64,000 bases of DNA. It comes from Stromatinia cepivora. Taxonomy: Eukaryota; Ascomycota; Leotiomycetes; Helotiales; Sclerotiniaceae. Each line of letters begins with the position of its first letter. Position 1 is the stretch's first letter. The notes beneath the pieces were generated by a model, which was not told the DNA's origin, did not search any database, and saw nothing but the letters and a program-made list of their open reading frames with translations. The translations under genes were made by a program, and so were the position numbers. Positions 45,843 through 58,210 of this stretch are shown in pieces. Where the stretch lies: the NCBI GenBank assembly GCA_014898415.1, contig RCTD01000004.1, positions 124,001 to 188,000 of the forward strand, read 5' to 3'.

Positions 45843-48460
45843 AATATGGAAGTTTGTTTTCGATTTTTTGAGGGTTGGATTTGGATGATCTGATGATTGT
45901 CTCCACTGAACTTTTCCTGCTTCTCCACCTCCAATGTGGCGGTGATCAAAGACCCCGAATCGATCCGTGAATGCTTTTGTAGATGTGTAGTATATGTAAG
46001 GATGAGGAGGAAGATAATTTCTTCTCTTCGATCTCCATTTATTTCCGCAATTGACTGAATAAAAAAGCAAAAAGCAAAAAAGTAAAAACAAATTTGTGTG
46101 AAGATATGGGATGATAGTTCGTCTTCAAATTCCCCAAAATTGACAATGCGCAAAATCATGAATCTTCACATATGCATTACCCTAGCAGAAAATATGCTGT
46201 GTTGAAAAAGAAAAGAGACCAAATATGATGTGCTTGTACAAAGGGCGTGTGTCGTCAAAATAAAGGGCGTCATGTAGATCCCCTACACCGGAAATATATA
46301 TATATGTGTGTAAGTTGTTATTAATGAGTGATCAACCAGAACCATTAGTAACCAATGTTCACCCATTCACTGGATTAGTGAGGGATGGCAAAAAGAAGAA
46401 ATTGATCTAAGCGATGATATCACCCAATCCATGCACACCTCATGCGGGACATGAATAATTGAAACGACAAAACTGACAAAGCTAGACAATTGATGATAAA
46501 AAAAAGTAGTCAGAGTAATGGTCATCTATAGCCAAGACAAATTTGATAATGAGGACCCGGGTGTTGTGTACCGATTATTTGTCGTGGAACCAAAAGGGGG
46601 GGTTTTAAGTACTACTTAGATGTACTGAAATGGGAGTTGCTTAGGAGAATTCTTTGGGTGCCTTTGTACTCGGGTGTACATACCCAATTTCATCAAGGGT
46701 CTAATAAATCCACAAGTCAGACCAATGGGAGAGTTGACTTAGCATGCTCTGTCACCGTCAAGCACAAAGGAATTGTAGAGAAGATTTGGACCATGCTTGC
46801 TTGTTGGCTTTGTGATGGCTTAATAAACGCCCTATAAAGAGTAATGGGTGGAATTGAGAGATCCCGGCCAAGTGTTGAGGTAAAATGCACAATAAAGGGA
46901 CGGATAATAGCATCCTATGTCAAAGCAGGTGTCCATTGACAGATGGAGCAACGCCGTTGAACATTATCGTGATGCAGAGACGAAAAGTAGACAACAAATA
47001 ATTAGAAAGTTGGGAAAAGTCTGTGTGACATTTCCAAGAAAGTGATGCAGCTCCGCATGCTCTGGTATCAACATGGAGTGAGTTTAGACCTTCAGAGAAT
47101 TGAGATTGATTGACACCCATTTGACAAGCGGTTGTCTGAGTCTTCAAACATGGAGGAGCCTCTCTCTCTCGGGACTCGGAATTGGATGATATGAATGCCT
47201 GTATATGAGGCTGACTTGTGTACTTTTTTGCTTGTGGTTCGACAAATGAAGGGGAAATGTGTTTTAAAAGAATTGGTATTTGGAGTTACACAGGGAGAGG
47301 TACAGAAAACGTGATACCAAGATCACGTGTATCAAATCAAATACATTTGTTTAGAACAAACATGACAAACTGGGTCGAAAGCGCGCTAAAAAAGCTAATG
47401 GAAATTTTTTCAATATAAATATCTCGCTCACCTCCCGGAAACCCTTTCTCTTTTCTTCTTCATCATCAGTAGAGGTTATAATTAATACTTATAACATTTA
47501 CATGGGGGCTTCGCTACGGCGACTTGCTGAGGGTTATCCTTTACTTCTTTGAAGTAAAAGTTGGGTTTTCTTCCGTTCCCGGCCCCCTTGAGAGAAGGTG
47601 AACACTCTTCCTTATCAGCCGTCTTCGACGATTCTATCGGATTTTGACTGTGGGGTGGTCTCTACATACTTTACTCTATGCAATTGCATTTGTTAGTAAA
47701 GAGGCACATTGCGTACGATCTTGTAAAAGAATTTCTATGGTAGATTTAATTACTTTTTTTGCGCTTGGTGTATTGACTCTATCTACGTGGCTTTATGGCT
47801 GCTGTGTTTGTGGTATGATAGTTAAAAATTCCCCGTAATATCAAATATTTTGTGAGATGGTGATTGATTTTCGAAGTTCTGTGCTACCAACATTTCTGCA
47901 GTGCATATCTTGTAATTCGGTTTTCGTCTCCGATTTCCCTCGTAGCAACGGGCATGCAAGTAGTCTACTGTTGTACTCACTAGTGAAATACTCACTGCAT
48001 GCCCTCCACACTTGAGAGCCAAGAAACTGGGATTTCAGATACAGCACAATATCTGCTCTGCAGCCTCTGCATCCATATATGTATGCCCTTTTAAGGATTT
48101 CGTGCGATGGTAGCTGCGTCAATAATCGTAAGTTCAGGTCGAGTTTGCAAGGAGTCCAAAATGAGAAAATTTGTCTTCCGGAAGCCAGCGAGCCGGATTT
48201 ATCTGGTAGGTTATTGTGTGGAGATGCTGAAACCCAAAGACACGGCAAACACTCGGAAGCAGAATAGAATAGTGACGTTATCAATATTTACGATTATAAT
48301 CAAATTTATAGGAAGACTGTTTATCGTATCAAGTCTCAAGATCACTCGTGGCACAGAAATATCATTGGTAGTAGAAAGTTTATTGCTTGTATTGAGTTTT
48401 TACCTAGCTACCTGCAATATTTCCACTCCTTACTACTTGCTCAATAAAGAGAAGAGTAAT
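45843..48460. other. Intergenic, 2.6 kb, with candidate structured RNA
   Basis: No protein gene recognised. The first part is the MFS promoter. ORFs at 46637-46837 and 47841-48284 (147 aa, minus) show no family. The one notable part is the foldable segment at 47440-47650, listed separately. Confidence 0.45.
47440..47650 (+). ncRNA. Candidate structured RNA (unclassified)
   Basis: Complementary segments, all on the plus strand. GGGGGC (47504-47509) can pair with GCCCCC (47582-47587). It encloses the hairpin UCGC-UACG-GCGA (47511-47522), closed by a C(UACG)G tetraloop of the stable UNCG class. It also encloses an 8-bp stem UUUACUUC / GAAGUAAA (47540-47558). Small stems follow at 47620-47639. 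A TATA-like TATAAATAT lies at 47414 and a T7 run at 47754-47760. The pattern does not match U1-U6, SRP, RNase P or 5S as far as I can see. A structured 5' leader of an unrecognised gene is the alternative. Confidence 0.35.
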
Positions 48461-49318
48461 CTAGTAGAGGCGCTTGGGTGGAGACATAGATGCCTTGATG
48501 GTCAAGCTGCCAACGTTTTGCCATCCCTTCTTCAACAAAGAGACGAGGTAGTTGATGGCCAACATGATGTTGGAGATCAATTGATCCTCAGTCATCTCGA
48601 CGTTTCCGACAGCAACACCCATACACAAGACCTTCTTCAATTGGAACTTGATGGTGGACTTGACTTCGTTGATCTTACCGCTAAGATCTTCGTTGTGGGA
48701 GACTGGGGTTGGGAATTTACCAGCTGTGAAAAGAAACATTAGTAAAAATTACCCAGGATCGGGAAAGGAATAAAACTAACCCTTGGAAAGACCGGGACCC
48801 AAGAGACGAGGAATTTGCTTGATCAAGGTGTCGGATGCGACGAAAGCATCGTACTTGCGTGCGAGCTTCTTGATCAACTTCTTGTTCTTGTTGAGCTTCT
48901 TCAAGTCATCGGCGGACATAGCGTCGACACCACCGTGCTTGGCACGATCGATATCGTGTTGATCACCGAGAATGCTATCCATCATCAGCCTAGGCCTCCC
49001 ATATTATATATATTCGATTTCGAGGACATACCAGATGCTCATGTTTGGGCGGGGAACGACTGGGAGACGGACGGTTCCGGAGAAACGCTTGTCACGTTGG
49101 GGGTCATAGTTCTTGAGGCCGATTTGAAGTTCAACGGTCTCGAGGAAGTTTCTCTTCTTGGTCTCGAGAGAGTACTCAAGAAGACTTTGTACGTTGGTAC
49201 GCACTCCGGCTGTGAGGCGAAAAAGTTAGTATTTGTTTCAATTGATTCTCTCGACGGAAAGCTTATCCCTGAAGAACTGCGAGATAAAACAAAACATACC
49301 GACTGTGATTTTAGACAT
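48461..49318 (-). CDS. RPL1: 60S ribosomal protein uL1 (L10a/RPL1), 217 aa
   Basis: Four exons: complement(join(48461..48723, 48781..48974, 49032..49209, 49300..49318)), 654 nt, GT-AG introns. The product starts [20 protein letters not shown] and has [19 protein letters not shown], then [16 protein letters not shown] and [30 protein letters not shown] follows, and the protein ends [18 protein letters not shown]. Residue count equals yeast Rpl1 (217). uL1 forms the mobile L1 stalk that guides tRNA out of the E site. As with eL39 the first exon is tiny (six codons and one base), a common layout for ribosomal protein genes. Confidence 0.97.
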
Positions 49319-50105
49319 GATGACAGTCTTCCAGTAGAATTGATGAAGTTCTAATGGTGAGGATTTGCGTAAGTTTGACGATAATAAGTATAATAAGTTG
49401 AAGATTAAAATTTTCGAAATTGTGAGATGGTGGGGAAATGTTCGAAATTTTAGCGAGGATCCACGTACTATACCACTTATACCACTATCCAATCACAGTA
49501 CGGCTATCCTCTACCAATTAAAGAAAAGCAAACTAAATCAACATCTACAGTACTCTGATGCCGTCGGCTAAAATATCGATCACTCATACTGTTCGTGGTA
49601 CCATTACAGAAACTATCGATGCCACCTAGATTTAGTGATACTGGTCCAATCTTAATTTGGAGGGTTCCTTTGATTACCAAACCAGCATCAATCTAGATGT
49701 CAGAGTGTCTTTAGTTCCTCAAAGTCACATACGTAGAGCTCAATCAACCATTGTCCGAGTGGATAAGCAGCAAACGAATTGACTGAATTGCTATTTGCAC
49801 TACTTGACTACTGATTCAAAGGCACGTACTGTGTGGCAATTTTCTATTTCCTTGCTATAAAACTCAAACAAATGGATGTATTTGCGCCATCAATCAAACA
49901 ACAATCCCTCCGAAGTCATGACCATACACTCCAGGATTCAGCCAAGTTTTCCTTTCGACATCTCTGAGCATGAGTTTCAATAGTTCGGACTACCTTCCTG
50001 GTCCGAAAGCTTTTTATACCGTCATTCCAAGCTATATCGATACCGAAACTAACTATCGTTGGATTACAATCTAGACTATTGAAACCCCTTTCTTTGGAAG
50101 ATCTT
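49319..50105. other. Promoter of uL1 and flank of the secreted-protein gene
   Basis: Contains the uL1 upstream region and the 3' flank of the small secreted protein. No other feature seen. Confidence 0.4.
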
Positions 50106-50573
50106 TTATGCTGCCAAGGTTGTTGTAACAGTCTCGACCCGTGTAAGGCAGCCTTTTTGGCAAGTTGGGCAAGTAATTGGTCCTGTTGCCGTCACCGTTG
50201 GTGTAGTTGGGCATAATGTGTTTGGGGCCGGGACAGTGGTCGTGCTGACCTCAAGCACAAGGCAATGAGGATGTACAGGACAAATGGTCTGCTTTGGGCA
50301 TGAATCTATTCATTATCAGTTTTGCTCAGACATCCAATAATATTAAAGGGTCATATTTCAGTTCTACATACGGGGCTTGGTGTATGGGACAGTTGTGGTG
50401 TATGTGAAGCACGACGTCAACCCTTGGATTGGGCCACCTTGTGGTGCTGCGAGTGCAGCACCGCTAGATGTGAAACATGAGTTAGTTGGAGTTGCAAAGA
50501 CTGTCTAGTTTATAGGGGGGTTCGCCTCTCACCTAAAGACCATTGCTGCGACGAGAGTTCGAAGTTTTGCCAT
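50106..50573 (-). CDS. Small secreted Cys-rich protein, 110 aa
   Basis: Three exons: complement(join(50106..50305, 50372..50463, 50533..50573)), 333 nt, GT-AG introns of 66 and 69 bp. The N-terminus MAKLRTLVAAMVFSGAALAA is a clear signal peptide, with likely cleavage near residue 20. The mature part of about 90 residues has eight Cys (32, 47, 53, 59, 76, 90, 93, 97), rich in Thr/Pro, with a CPTCQKGC motif near the end and repeated TTTVP segments. It has no recognised domain. Even Cys number, small size and secretion fit an apoplastic effector-like or cell-wall protein; that is inference. The gene is invisible to simple ORF calling because of its introns. Confidence 0.75.
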
Positions 50574-53519
50574 TTTGATTTTTGGTATGTATTGAGTGTC
50601 TGATTCTGACCGAATATCTGATGCTAAGCGAGTTGTCTGAATGTTGAAGGGTGTGCTTGATGATAGAGGAGTTTCTTGTGGAGCTCACAGTGCCTTTATG
50701 TGCCTTTCTCGGTCCAATAGATCCGAGGGATTCTGCAGAAATATCACACTTCATACGCTAGCTGAAGCCAAAATCTGACGTTGGTTACAAAACTCGTATT
50801 CATGTCTCCTTACTTCCACTCTAAGGTTTAGTGATGATCTCAGATTGTCTACTGCCCCTTACTTACTCAGGAATTCTAATTTGGTGTAGACAGGCCTAGG
50901 ATTGATCTGCATAATCCGGGGGGATATGTAATTGTTTTGGCTTCTTTTCTATATTGGATCATACTTTCAACAGTTCTGCTCCACGTTTTTATTGATCTCA
51001 AATATGTTCTCAATCAAAGATAAATCAGTTCCTCGGGAAGTTCCCCAAAACGTGTGATAATGACTTTTGATCATTGGGGTGAGAATTGATTGCCATTTGT
51101 GGAAAAGATTTACATTGCGGCGACATTCCCGATTGGTGCTTGATGGCGGTCAGCCTTATTACGAAAGCTTATCGTGCCTGTACTGTGCCAGGATTAATCG
51201 TATAGTTAAAACAAGCATTTTAACTTGTGTCAAGCTTTCCTCTCCGACCTTGGCTACAGATTCAAATATCATGCGGGGTTTAAGGCTTGTCCAGAAGCGG
51301 GGTCTCATTCCAGAGGAGCCTAAGCACCACACTGACTTGTCAGATTATTACGCGGCTGAATTCTTCAACTCCATGTTGATTGCTTACTCCGAGCGTCGGG
51401 AGGCATGGTGGGCGGGTCCACTTTTAAGTTCGTCCAACAGGTAAACATACGAGGATGCGTGTTTGTCTCACTGACCCTATTCATGTGACTGCGCCTCTTT
51501 CATACCTCTTGCTTTGACTCTGGATTCATCTAAAAGCAGTACACGAGTTTCTTTCTACGTTAAGCGTCCACTGTCTTATTCGAGATCTTGAATATCTCAT
51601 GTTGCATCGCATCAATTTACATCATTATCAACTTGTAGGCAGTACATCAGCAGGCCACGACCTAAGTTCTCATGCTCATAGAGAGACTCAAATTCAAAAC
51701 AGGGTGTGCTGCGGTCAAGAAGTCACTGCTTGCCACATTTCGATTGGGCGCCTCTATTTCCACAACGACAGCTTCTTTAATATACTTAATGAGGTTTCTG
51801 GGGATGTGGCTCGTCAATCCATGATCGGCCACGCAACGCCAGCATTTCCTCCAGCACGGAAGTTGCTCATATCAATGTAGTGCATATATCGCACTCGTTC
51901 TTCTCGATAATGCAACAAAAACAGTGTTATGTGTGCTAAACTTAACTAGTATCATACCACATTCGTACATGTAATCCAAACAGCCGGCTTCTCAAGAGAG
52001 TAGAAGGCTAAATTTTCCGTCCACATAACACTCACGTACTCGGTGAGTACAACCTCACCCATAGATTTCAGGGCGGATGTCACGGACCACGATGCTTACT
52101 TCCAATAGATCTCAAATCTCACCGCAACTTAGCCAGTTCTGGCGGCCTTCAAAGCTCTATCACTATCACATCGCAAATCCAATTTACCCAATAGAACATC
52201 TTTGGCTACCTATAATGAGAAGATAAATAAACCAACCAAAAGTCCAACCTCGTTTAACAAGTTGACCGGAGATCTTTTTCAGTATCATGATTCCTCTGGT
52301 TCTCTTTAATGTGATGCAGCATCATTGGCAGCTCATTTCTTGCATAACACCAAACGGTTACTCTCTAGAGCCAACGGTATACGGCTCTTTCTTCTGGCAC
52401 TGCACTCACTCGAACCTTTCATTCACGCTGTATCTCATTCATATGTGCACTGATGCAAATCTGTTTCTTTGGATCTCTCTGTTATTATGACAGAAGTCCC
52501 AACATTTAAAATGGTGGTTTTCGCAGGTTCAGACTTATCATGGTTTGGCAGGTGGTCTCATGGCTGTGTTATATTTGAACATTTCCCAATGGGAATATCT
52601 ACTAGTTTGTTGAGGTAGAGAGAAAAACGACCACCATAGAGTGAGGATAATCAAGCCATCATGTATAACCTCTCATGCTGTTCCTCATTAAATAACTCTC
52701 AAAAAAACTACTTCTCATTCCTCTATGGAATATCCTCTTCCTCAAGGTATTGATATCCATTACTTTATAATTCATTTTGACGATGAAAATGCAGGTCCCA
52801 TACAAGGATCTTTTCTTCTTTCACTCATGTTTAATCTTCACTTTAACCACACCTCACAAGAGGCATGGCTAATTTGTTGGTCAAAAGCTTCAACTCATAT
52901 TGGCGGTCACCCGGCCGATATCTCGCATAGCCAGACAACAAATCAATTAAAATTTGAAATTTGGAATCTCAAGAGTAAATTTCTTCCTTTCCAGTCTACA
53001 TCTTCTTTTATTCTCTCCCCCGCCTTCCAACAAAAAACAAAAACAGTAACAGCCAATATTACAAGGACAAGCAAGACAAATCCCATAGCAAATATCTTAC
53101 CTTCATCACTTCTTCGCGACAAGGTCAAATACTCTATTGCATTAAAACGAATAAATAATAAATTCACTCTTTCAATTGCAATCAATTTTTTAATTCATTA
53201 CCTAGCTACTTTGATCTCACTTTGCAACCTCCACATCAAACAAATTCACCAAGTATTTCTCACGTTGAGAATCGCATTTTGATGCTAGAGGGAGTGGCGC
53301 TTGCGATATTCATCGAGATAATAATTCTCGAGCCCATTCTCGTCGCGCAACTTTTATTAAAGTCTATTCAATTGAGCGAGGTGAATCTGGAAACTATTAT
53401 CATCCTATTATTTCTAATTTTGACAGGAATTACCTCATTTTCAATCTACATTCTCAATTTCTAATTAAAATCGAAATTGAAGATCACAACAACCCAACAG
53501 TTCCCTAACAACCGCCAAC
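50574..53519. other. Intergenic, 2.9 kb
   Basis: ORFs at 51067-51444, 51599-51880 and 52725-53282 have no recognisable domains, signal peptides or splice structure and are not called; 52725-53464 is probably the leader and promoter of the SANT-like gene. No repeats of note. Confidence 0.4.
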
Positions 53520-55004
53520 ATGCCACCCATAGTTTCTCCAGCTCTCACTCAAGCCTCTCTCACCAGCCAGACCGCAAATCCCAAATCCAAGGGTAAACTC
53601 CACGTTTCTTTCACCGACTGGGTACTCGGCGGCTCTCTCCTCTCTATCAATTCCTCTCCCAATGTTTCTGCGGCAACACGCGCTCGCAGCGATAGTCGTA
53701 TTCGGGCTACAGCAGGTAAGGATAAGAATGGGAGAAGTATAGTGATTCTTGAGGATCGGGATCAAGATGGATTGGTGGGTGGTGAAGTGGAGATGCTGGT
53801 TGTGAGGAAGGTGGGGAGAAAGGGAAGTGGAAGTGGGAGGAGTAGGAGTTCAAGTGCGGGGTCGAATGTTACGGTTAAGGCGAAGATTTCGGAAGAGGTT
53901 TTGGAGACGGTTGTTGAGGAAAGTGCTGTGGTGGAGAAGAAGAAGGAGATCGTTGAGACGAAGAAGATTGAGGGTGCTGATGGCAAGGGTGAGCATGTGA
54001 TGAATTTGCAGAAAGAAGAGGAAGGGAAGAAAGTGGAAGAGAAGAAAAGCGAGAAGGCTGAAGAGCCCACCGCTGATAATGTACCTGAAACAGCTGCAGC
54101 TCCAAGCGTCGAAGCCAAGGATAAGGACAAGAAACCCGAAGCCGAGGCCGTAGTTGTCGAGGTCGAAGTCAAGGAAAAGGAAAAGGATAAGGATAAGGAG
54201 AAGAAAAAGGACAAAGATGCTAAGAAAGCATCCAAAGGCGAGGATGAACCCGAGAATACTAAGCTTGAAGAACCAAGCGCTGATACCACAGCCACAGCTC
54301 CCAAGGAGAAAACCGAATCGATTTCCGAGAAACCTACCGAGGTTAAAGAAGATGACAAGGATGGAAAGGTAGAACCCGTTGATGGAAATGAATGGACCAA
54401 AGAACAAGATGAGAAACTCATGGCTATGAAGAAGGAAAACAAGACATGGAAGGATATCGCTGGGGAGTTGGGTACGGGCAAAAAGGAAGTGGTAGCAAGA
54501 TATAAAGTTTTGCAAGAACAAGAGAAAACCGAAGATGAAGAGGAAGTGGAAGAAGAGAAGCCGAAGAAAACCGAGAAGAAAAAGAAGATCAAGTGCACCG
54601 CCCAAGTCGACAAGAACGAAGATACTGAAGAGGAAATATATATCTCACCAAACTGTCCCTACCACCAACCCAAAACCAAGTCTTCCGCCCCTTCTTCAAA
54701 ACAAGACGAGAAGAAGAAGCGCAAATCCTACGGCGAATTGGATAGAAATAGAGATGAAGAAGAAGAAGAGAATGAAGAGCGTATGCAGGGAAATACAAAT
54801 GAACATGGACGTGGAAATGAGCAGGGACGTCTTCGACCGGATAAGATATGGTCAGCGGAAGATTGCGAAACTTTGGAGTATCTGATGGAGAAACATAGGA
54901 GTACGCAATGGTTGCAATTACAAGCTGGGTTCTTTAATTATACGGGGAGGATGGTCAAGGCGGAGTTTATTGAGAGGAAGTTTAGGAAGGATGGACTTGC
55001 TTAG
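53520..55004 (+). CDS. SANT/Myb-like domain protein, 494 aa
   Basis: Single exon; ATG at 53520 in good context (CAACATGCC). The N-terminus (1-60) is conserved-looking, with GKLHVSFTDWVLGGSLLS. A very charged, low-complexity Lys/Glu/Ala middle (100-290) contains EKEKDKDKEKKKDKD-type runs. A SANT/Myb-like helix set lies at about 290-335 (EWTKEQDEKLMAMKKENKTW then KDIAGELGTGKKEVVARYK), where the Trp spacing fits one Myb repeat. A second, weaker SANT-like segment is at about 441-490 (IWSAEDCETLEYLMEKH...). Probably nuclear, chromatin- or DNA-associated. The long antisense ORFs are shadows of the biased codons. Confidence 0.82.
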   Translation: MPPIVSPALTQASLTSQTANPKSKGKLHVSFTDWVLGGSLLSINSSPNVSAATRARSDSRIRATAGKDKNGRSIVILEDRDQDGLVGGEVEMLVVRKVGRKGSGSGRSRSSSAGSNVTVKAKISEEVLETVVEESAVVEKKKEIVETKKIEGADGKGEHVMNLQKEEEGKKVEEKKSEKAEEPTADNVPETAAAPSVEAKDKDKKPEAEAVVVEVEVKEKEKDKDKEKKKDKDAKKASKGEDEPENTKLEEPSADTTATAPKEKTESISEKPTEVKEDDKDGKVEPVDGNEWTKEQDEKLMAMKKENKTWKDIAGELGTGKKEVVARYKVLQEQEKTEDEEEVEEEKPKKTEKKKKIKCTAQVDKNEDTEEEIYISPNCPYHQPKTKSSAPSSKQDEKKKRKSYGELDRNRDEEEEENEERMQGNTNEHGRGNEQGRLRPDKIWSAEDCETLEYLMEKHRSTQWLQLQAGFFNYTGRMVKAEFIERKFRKDGLA

Positions 55005-56719
55005 CTGGTGGTTATTGGTAGGCAAGACTCAATTGAAGGGAGTAATAGAGAGGAAAGGGTTGATTTGATTTGGTTTGGTTCAATTCACATTGGTTTTGAG
55101 GGTTAAGAAGATCGACACTGGGATCGATTAGTATGCAGTTTTGCATCAGTTACTGATTTTGACTTCATCTATGCACAAAAAGGGCTGAAAATGGAGAGGG
55201 AATGAAGGTCAGCTGCTTCATAGATCAAGAGCCGAGGATTTGGGATATTGAAGATAATTCGTTCTTTGGTTTATTCTTTGTTCAGTATTTCTGATCCAAT
55301 CACCCGGGTCTCATTTGCCACTTTCTGCTTTGGATGGAAGGGGGGAGTCGAAGGAAATCGAGATTTGACGAAAGCGCTGGTCAATATGGTTGAAGTTGGG
55401 ATAGTACCGGTGGTGGATGCATGGATGCACATCTAGTTGACTGAAACAATATGACTGTTAAAGTATACCCACAGTTTTGAGATAAGTGATAATTACTCAG
55501 ATAATGATTTGCGATAATCCAATGCTTTTTTCTTGCTGTTCGTATCAGGGTACTTGTGAAATACGGCTCTTCTGAATACCATTACTCAATTCACAAGATA
55601 ATAAGGCCATTACACTAAAGGTATTGAATGAAATGGGCGCCAAATTCACCAACATGCCCCCCAGAACCTGATCCTTCTCAACTCGGGTATGCGCTCCCAA
55701 ATATGCTACTAGTAACACTACTTTACTTATCCTCTCAAGATTTCTTATGGCAGTACCTTTAACGTATTGATGTCTTAGTAGTATCCCCACACTCTTGGTC
55801 ATATCATCACAAGGTTGGTTACTTTTGACAATCTACACAATTCCAACGGCCCCCAATAACCAAAACATTTATCACAAGTCTCTAAGTGCATTTTTAATTT
55901 AATTTATTTTTGTGATTACCTCACTCCTCTTCGCCATTCAAGAACGACCAAAAGCTCCAATAAACCTGTAAGTGACAAAATCAATAGACGGCACAGAATC
56001 CAATCAAATCCAGGCGACTTGTGTCAAATTCCTATTATATATGTTTATTTGTACAACTGTCATCTAAAATCCCATCTCGTAGTCTGAGGGATGGTAGCTT
56101 TAGTACATTGAGTAGCTACTAGCTATTATGTAGTCTTAAAAGTGGAGCGTTGATATTTATTCTACTAGTGGAGATTTGGACTAGGACAAACTTCAATTGC
56201 AGAAACATCGACCATTATAGTTTTAAAGTTTTGGTCTGGACAATGATAATGGCAATGGAGGTTTTGGTAAACGATTGTGATACGAATATATATCACCAAT
56301 ATTAATATGTGTATAAAATTCCCCAGTGAACTGAGCGAACCTTGGAAGTATTTTCATCTATTACTAGATCGGGAGGGGAAATGGAGGAAACTTTCAACCA
56401 GACTAGTGTCTGGATAGCACCAAAACTAAGAAGAATCCAGCTAAAGATGATGCTGTCAAGGTTGCAGTACACTTGCACTTATACTAACTAAACTTACTAC
56501 AGATAGATAAGATCTCCGTAAATCACGATCGCTTTAGTAAGGTAAAAGGAATGACGAGCTGTGGAGGTTCGACTGAAAACCCACATAAGATACTCGGTTT
56601 TCCCACCTACCACCTTCATTCTGAGCATATTTTGTATTCTTCATGTCGGATTTATAGTCATATATATAAACAAGTCTTAATATTTAATCGTTCCTCTTTA
56701 TGCTGCCTTGGCCAGAAAC
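55005..56719. other. Intergenic, nothing recognised
   Basis: 1.7 kb of AT-moderate DNA. ORFs at 55248-55436 and 55545-55802 show no family. Confidence 0.4.
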
Positions 56720-57749
56720 ATGATGTCATCACGGCCAGGTGAAAGTAGTCGGCGAGGTGAAGGTAGTCAAAGTCAACGTCTTCCTGACGGCGATGGTGAG
56801 AAAACCAGTGATAGTCCAGAAAATTACACTCACTCACACACTATTAGAAAATTCCAGTGTTGGTACAAAGTCATCCTCCAAATCGAAGCGCGGAACATGG
56901 AGAAAAGCCCTGGGACTTGGAGATAAAATTGTAATGACTGAGGAGGAGAAGGAAGAGAAGGAGGAGATAACGAGCGAAATAAAGAAGATACAGAACGAAA
57001 TCCACGAAATAAAGGATCATTACAAGAAGAATCAAAAGCAGAATAGTATCCAAAGAAAGCAAAAAATATGTGACTACAAGGAAGAGAAGAGAGAGACGAG
57101 CGCGAGTAAAGAAGAGAAAAGACTGAAAGATCTACGGACCGATAGACAATACGGCGGGAAAACCAATATTCATGATGATATTTGGTCAATGAAGCAGCGC
57201 TGGGAAGAAGATGATAAAATCGCGGAGGCGGAGAGAGATGACCGAGTGAGACGGCTGAATTTGAAGGAACAAGACTTACATTCGATGTTGAGGGAAAGAA
57301 AGAGGTTGCGACACGAAGAACCAAAAGCAAAGAACGAGATATCGAAGAGAGAAAGGGAGAGACTGCAACGGCAAGAGTTGAGAGAAAAGGATAGGATATC
57401 GATAGAAGAAGCAAAGAATCGGTTGAGACAGCCCACACCACCCGTCATTTTTCAACAACCCATCTATGTTAAGGAACGCAAGCCCTCTTCCTCGCCTGCG
57501 GAGTTGAAATTGCAAATGATGATGGAGTGGGATGATGAATCTTGCAAGGAGTGGATTTATGATCATCTTGAGGATTACCTTGATACCTACGAGATAGGGC
57601 AGGTAAAGGATGATTTGGAGCAAATGCAAGAAATTTGTGGACCGCGTATGTTCAAGGCGACAGAGGAGGAGTGCGAAGATTGGTTGAATGAGGCTGGCCG
57701 CGTGATGTATTGGAAGTTGCATTCTATCGTAACTGCGGCGAGGGAGTAG
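56720..57749 (+). CDS. Coiled-coil protein, 325 aa (hypothetical)
   Basis: Two exons, 56720..56795 and 56848..57749 (978 nt). The 52-bp GT-AG intron joins an N-terminus starting MMSSRPGESSRRGEG to the large frame. Without the intron, the upstream part of the large frame reads an improbable Val-Lys-rich sequence, which supports splicing. Residues about 50-210 are rich in Glu/Lys/Arg with heptad-like spacing, and should form a long coiled coil. The C-terminal 70 residues are acidic and folded-looking (WDDESCKEWIYDHLEDYLD, EECEDWLNEAGRVMYWKL). No known family recognised. Role unknown. Confidence 0.7.
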
Positions 57750-58210
57750 AGAAAGGTGAAGGGAAGTAACTATAGAAGAGGAAGCGACCACGGAATGGTG
57801 TTGTAGAGAGCCCAAAACTCACCAAAAAAGATATAAATAGGGTTAAACAGAGCGGACTGCTCGCTTGATAATGTCGCCCTTGAATATATATACCATAATG
57901 GACAACACAATCTCAGGGTAAATACCATCAGTCTCATAATATCCTCTCGACAGCAAAAATCTCAGCCAGAAATTCCTTGACATGTAAAAATCCAATTCCA
58001 CATTTCCAAAAAGTTATTCGAGAGCTTTCCTGACGCCAGCCGTATACCCAGCCCATTGACCGTGGCATATTAACTTGCACCACCCAGCCCATCACATCCC
58101 ACCCTTTTGCAGCTTGCTTAACCCAATGTACTATACAATATATAAACAAGTCTTCACGTCTCAAGCCCATAGCCATATCGTACACCTCATTATCCCAAAC
58201 ATATGTGAAT
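57750..58210. other. Short convergent intergenic region
   Basis: 3' ends of two convergent genes. Nothing else seen. Confidence 0.4.

Noticed and set aside
45027..46091. 354-aa minus-strand ORF over the MFS 5' end
   Set aside because: Only its middle (from 45842) is the real first exon; the rest is promoter and out-of-frame coding sequence.
47841..48284. 147-aa minus-strand ORF
   Set aside because: No family or signal; overlaps an equally open ORF on the other strand.
51067..51444. 125-aa ORF
   Set aside because: No domain or signal peptide; could be a remnant but nothing supports it.
52725..53282. 185-aa ORF before the SANT-like gene
   Set aside because: Composition like untranslated leader, no domain, adjacent to the true start at 53520.
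53762..54613. Long antisense ORFs (283 and 251 aa) over the SANT-like gene
   Set aside because: Shadows of Lys/Glu-rich codons read on the opposite strand as Ser/Phe/Leu.
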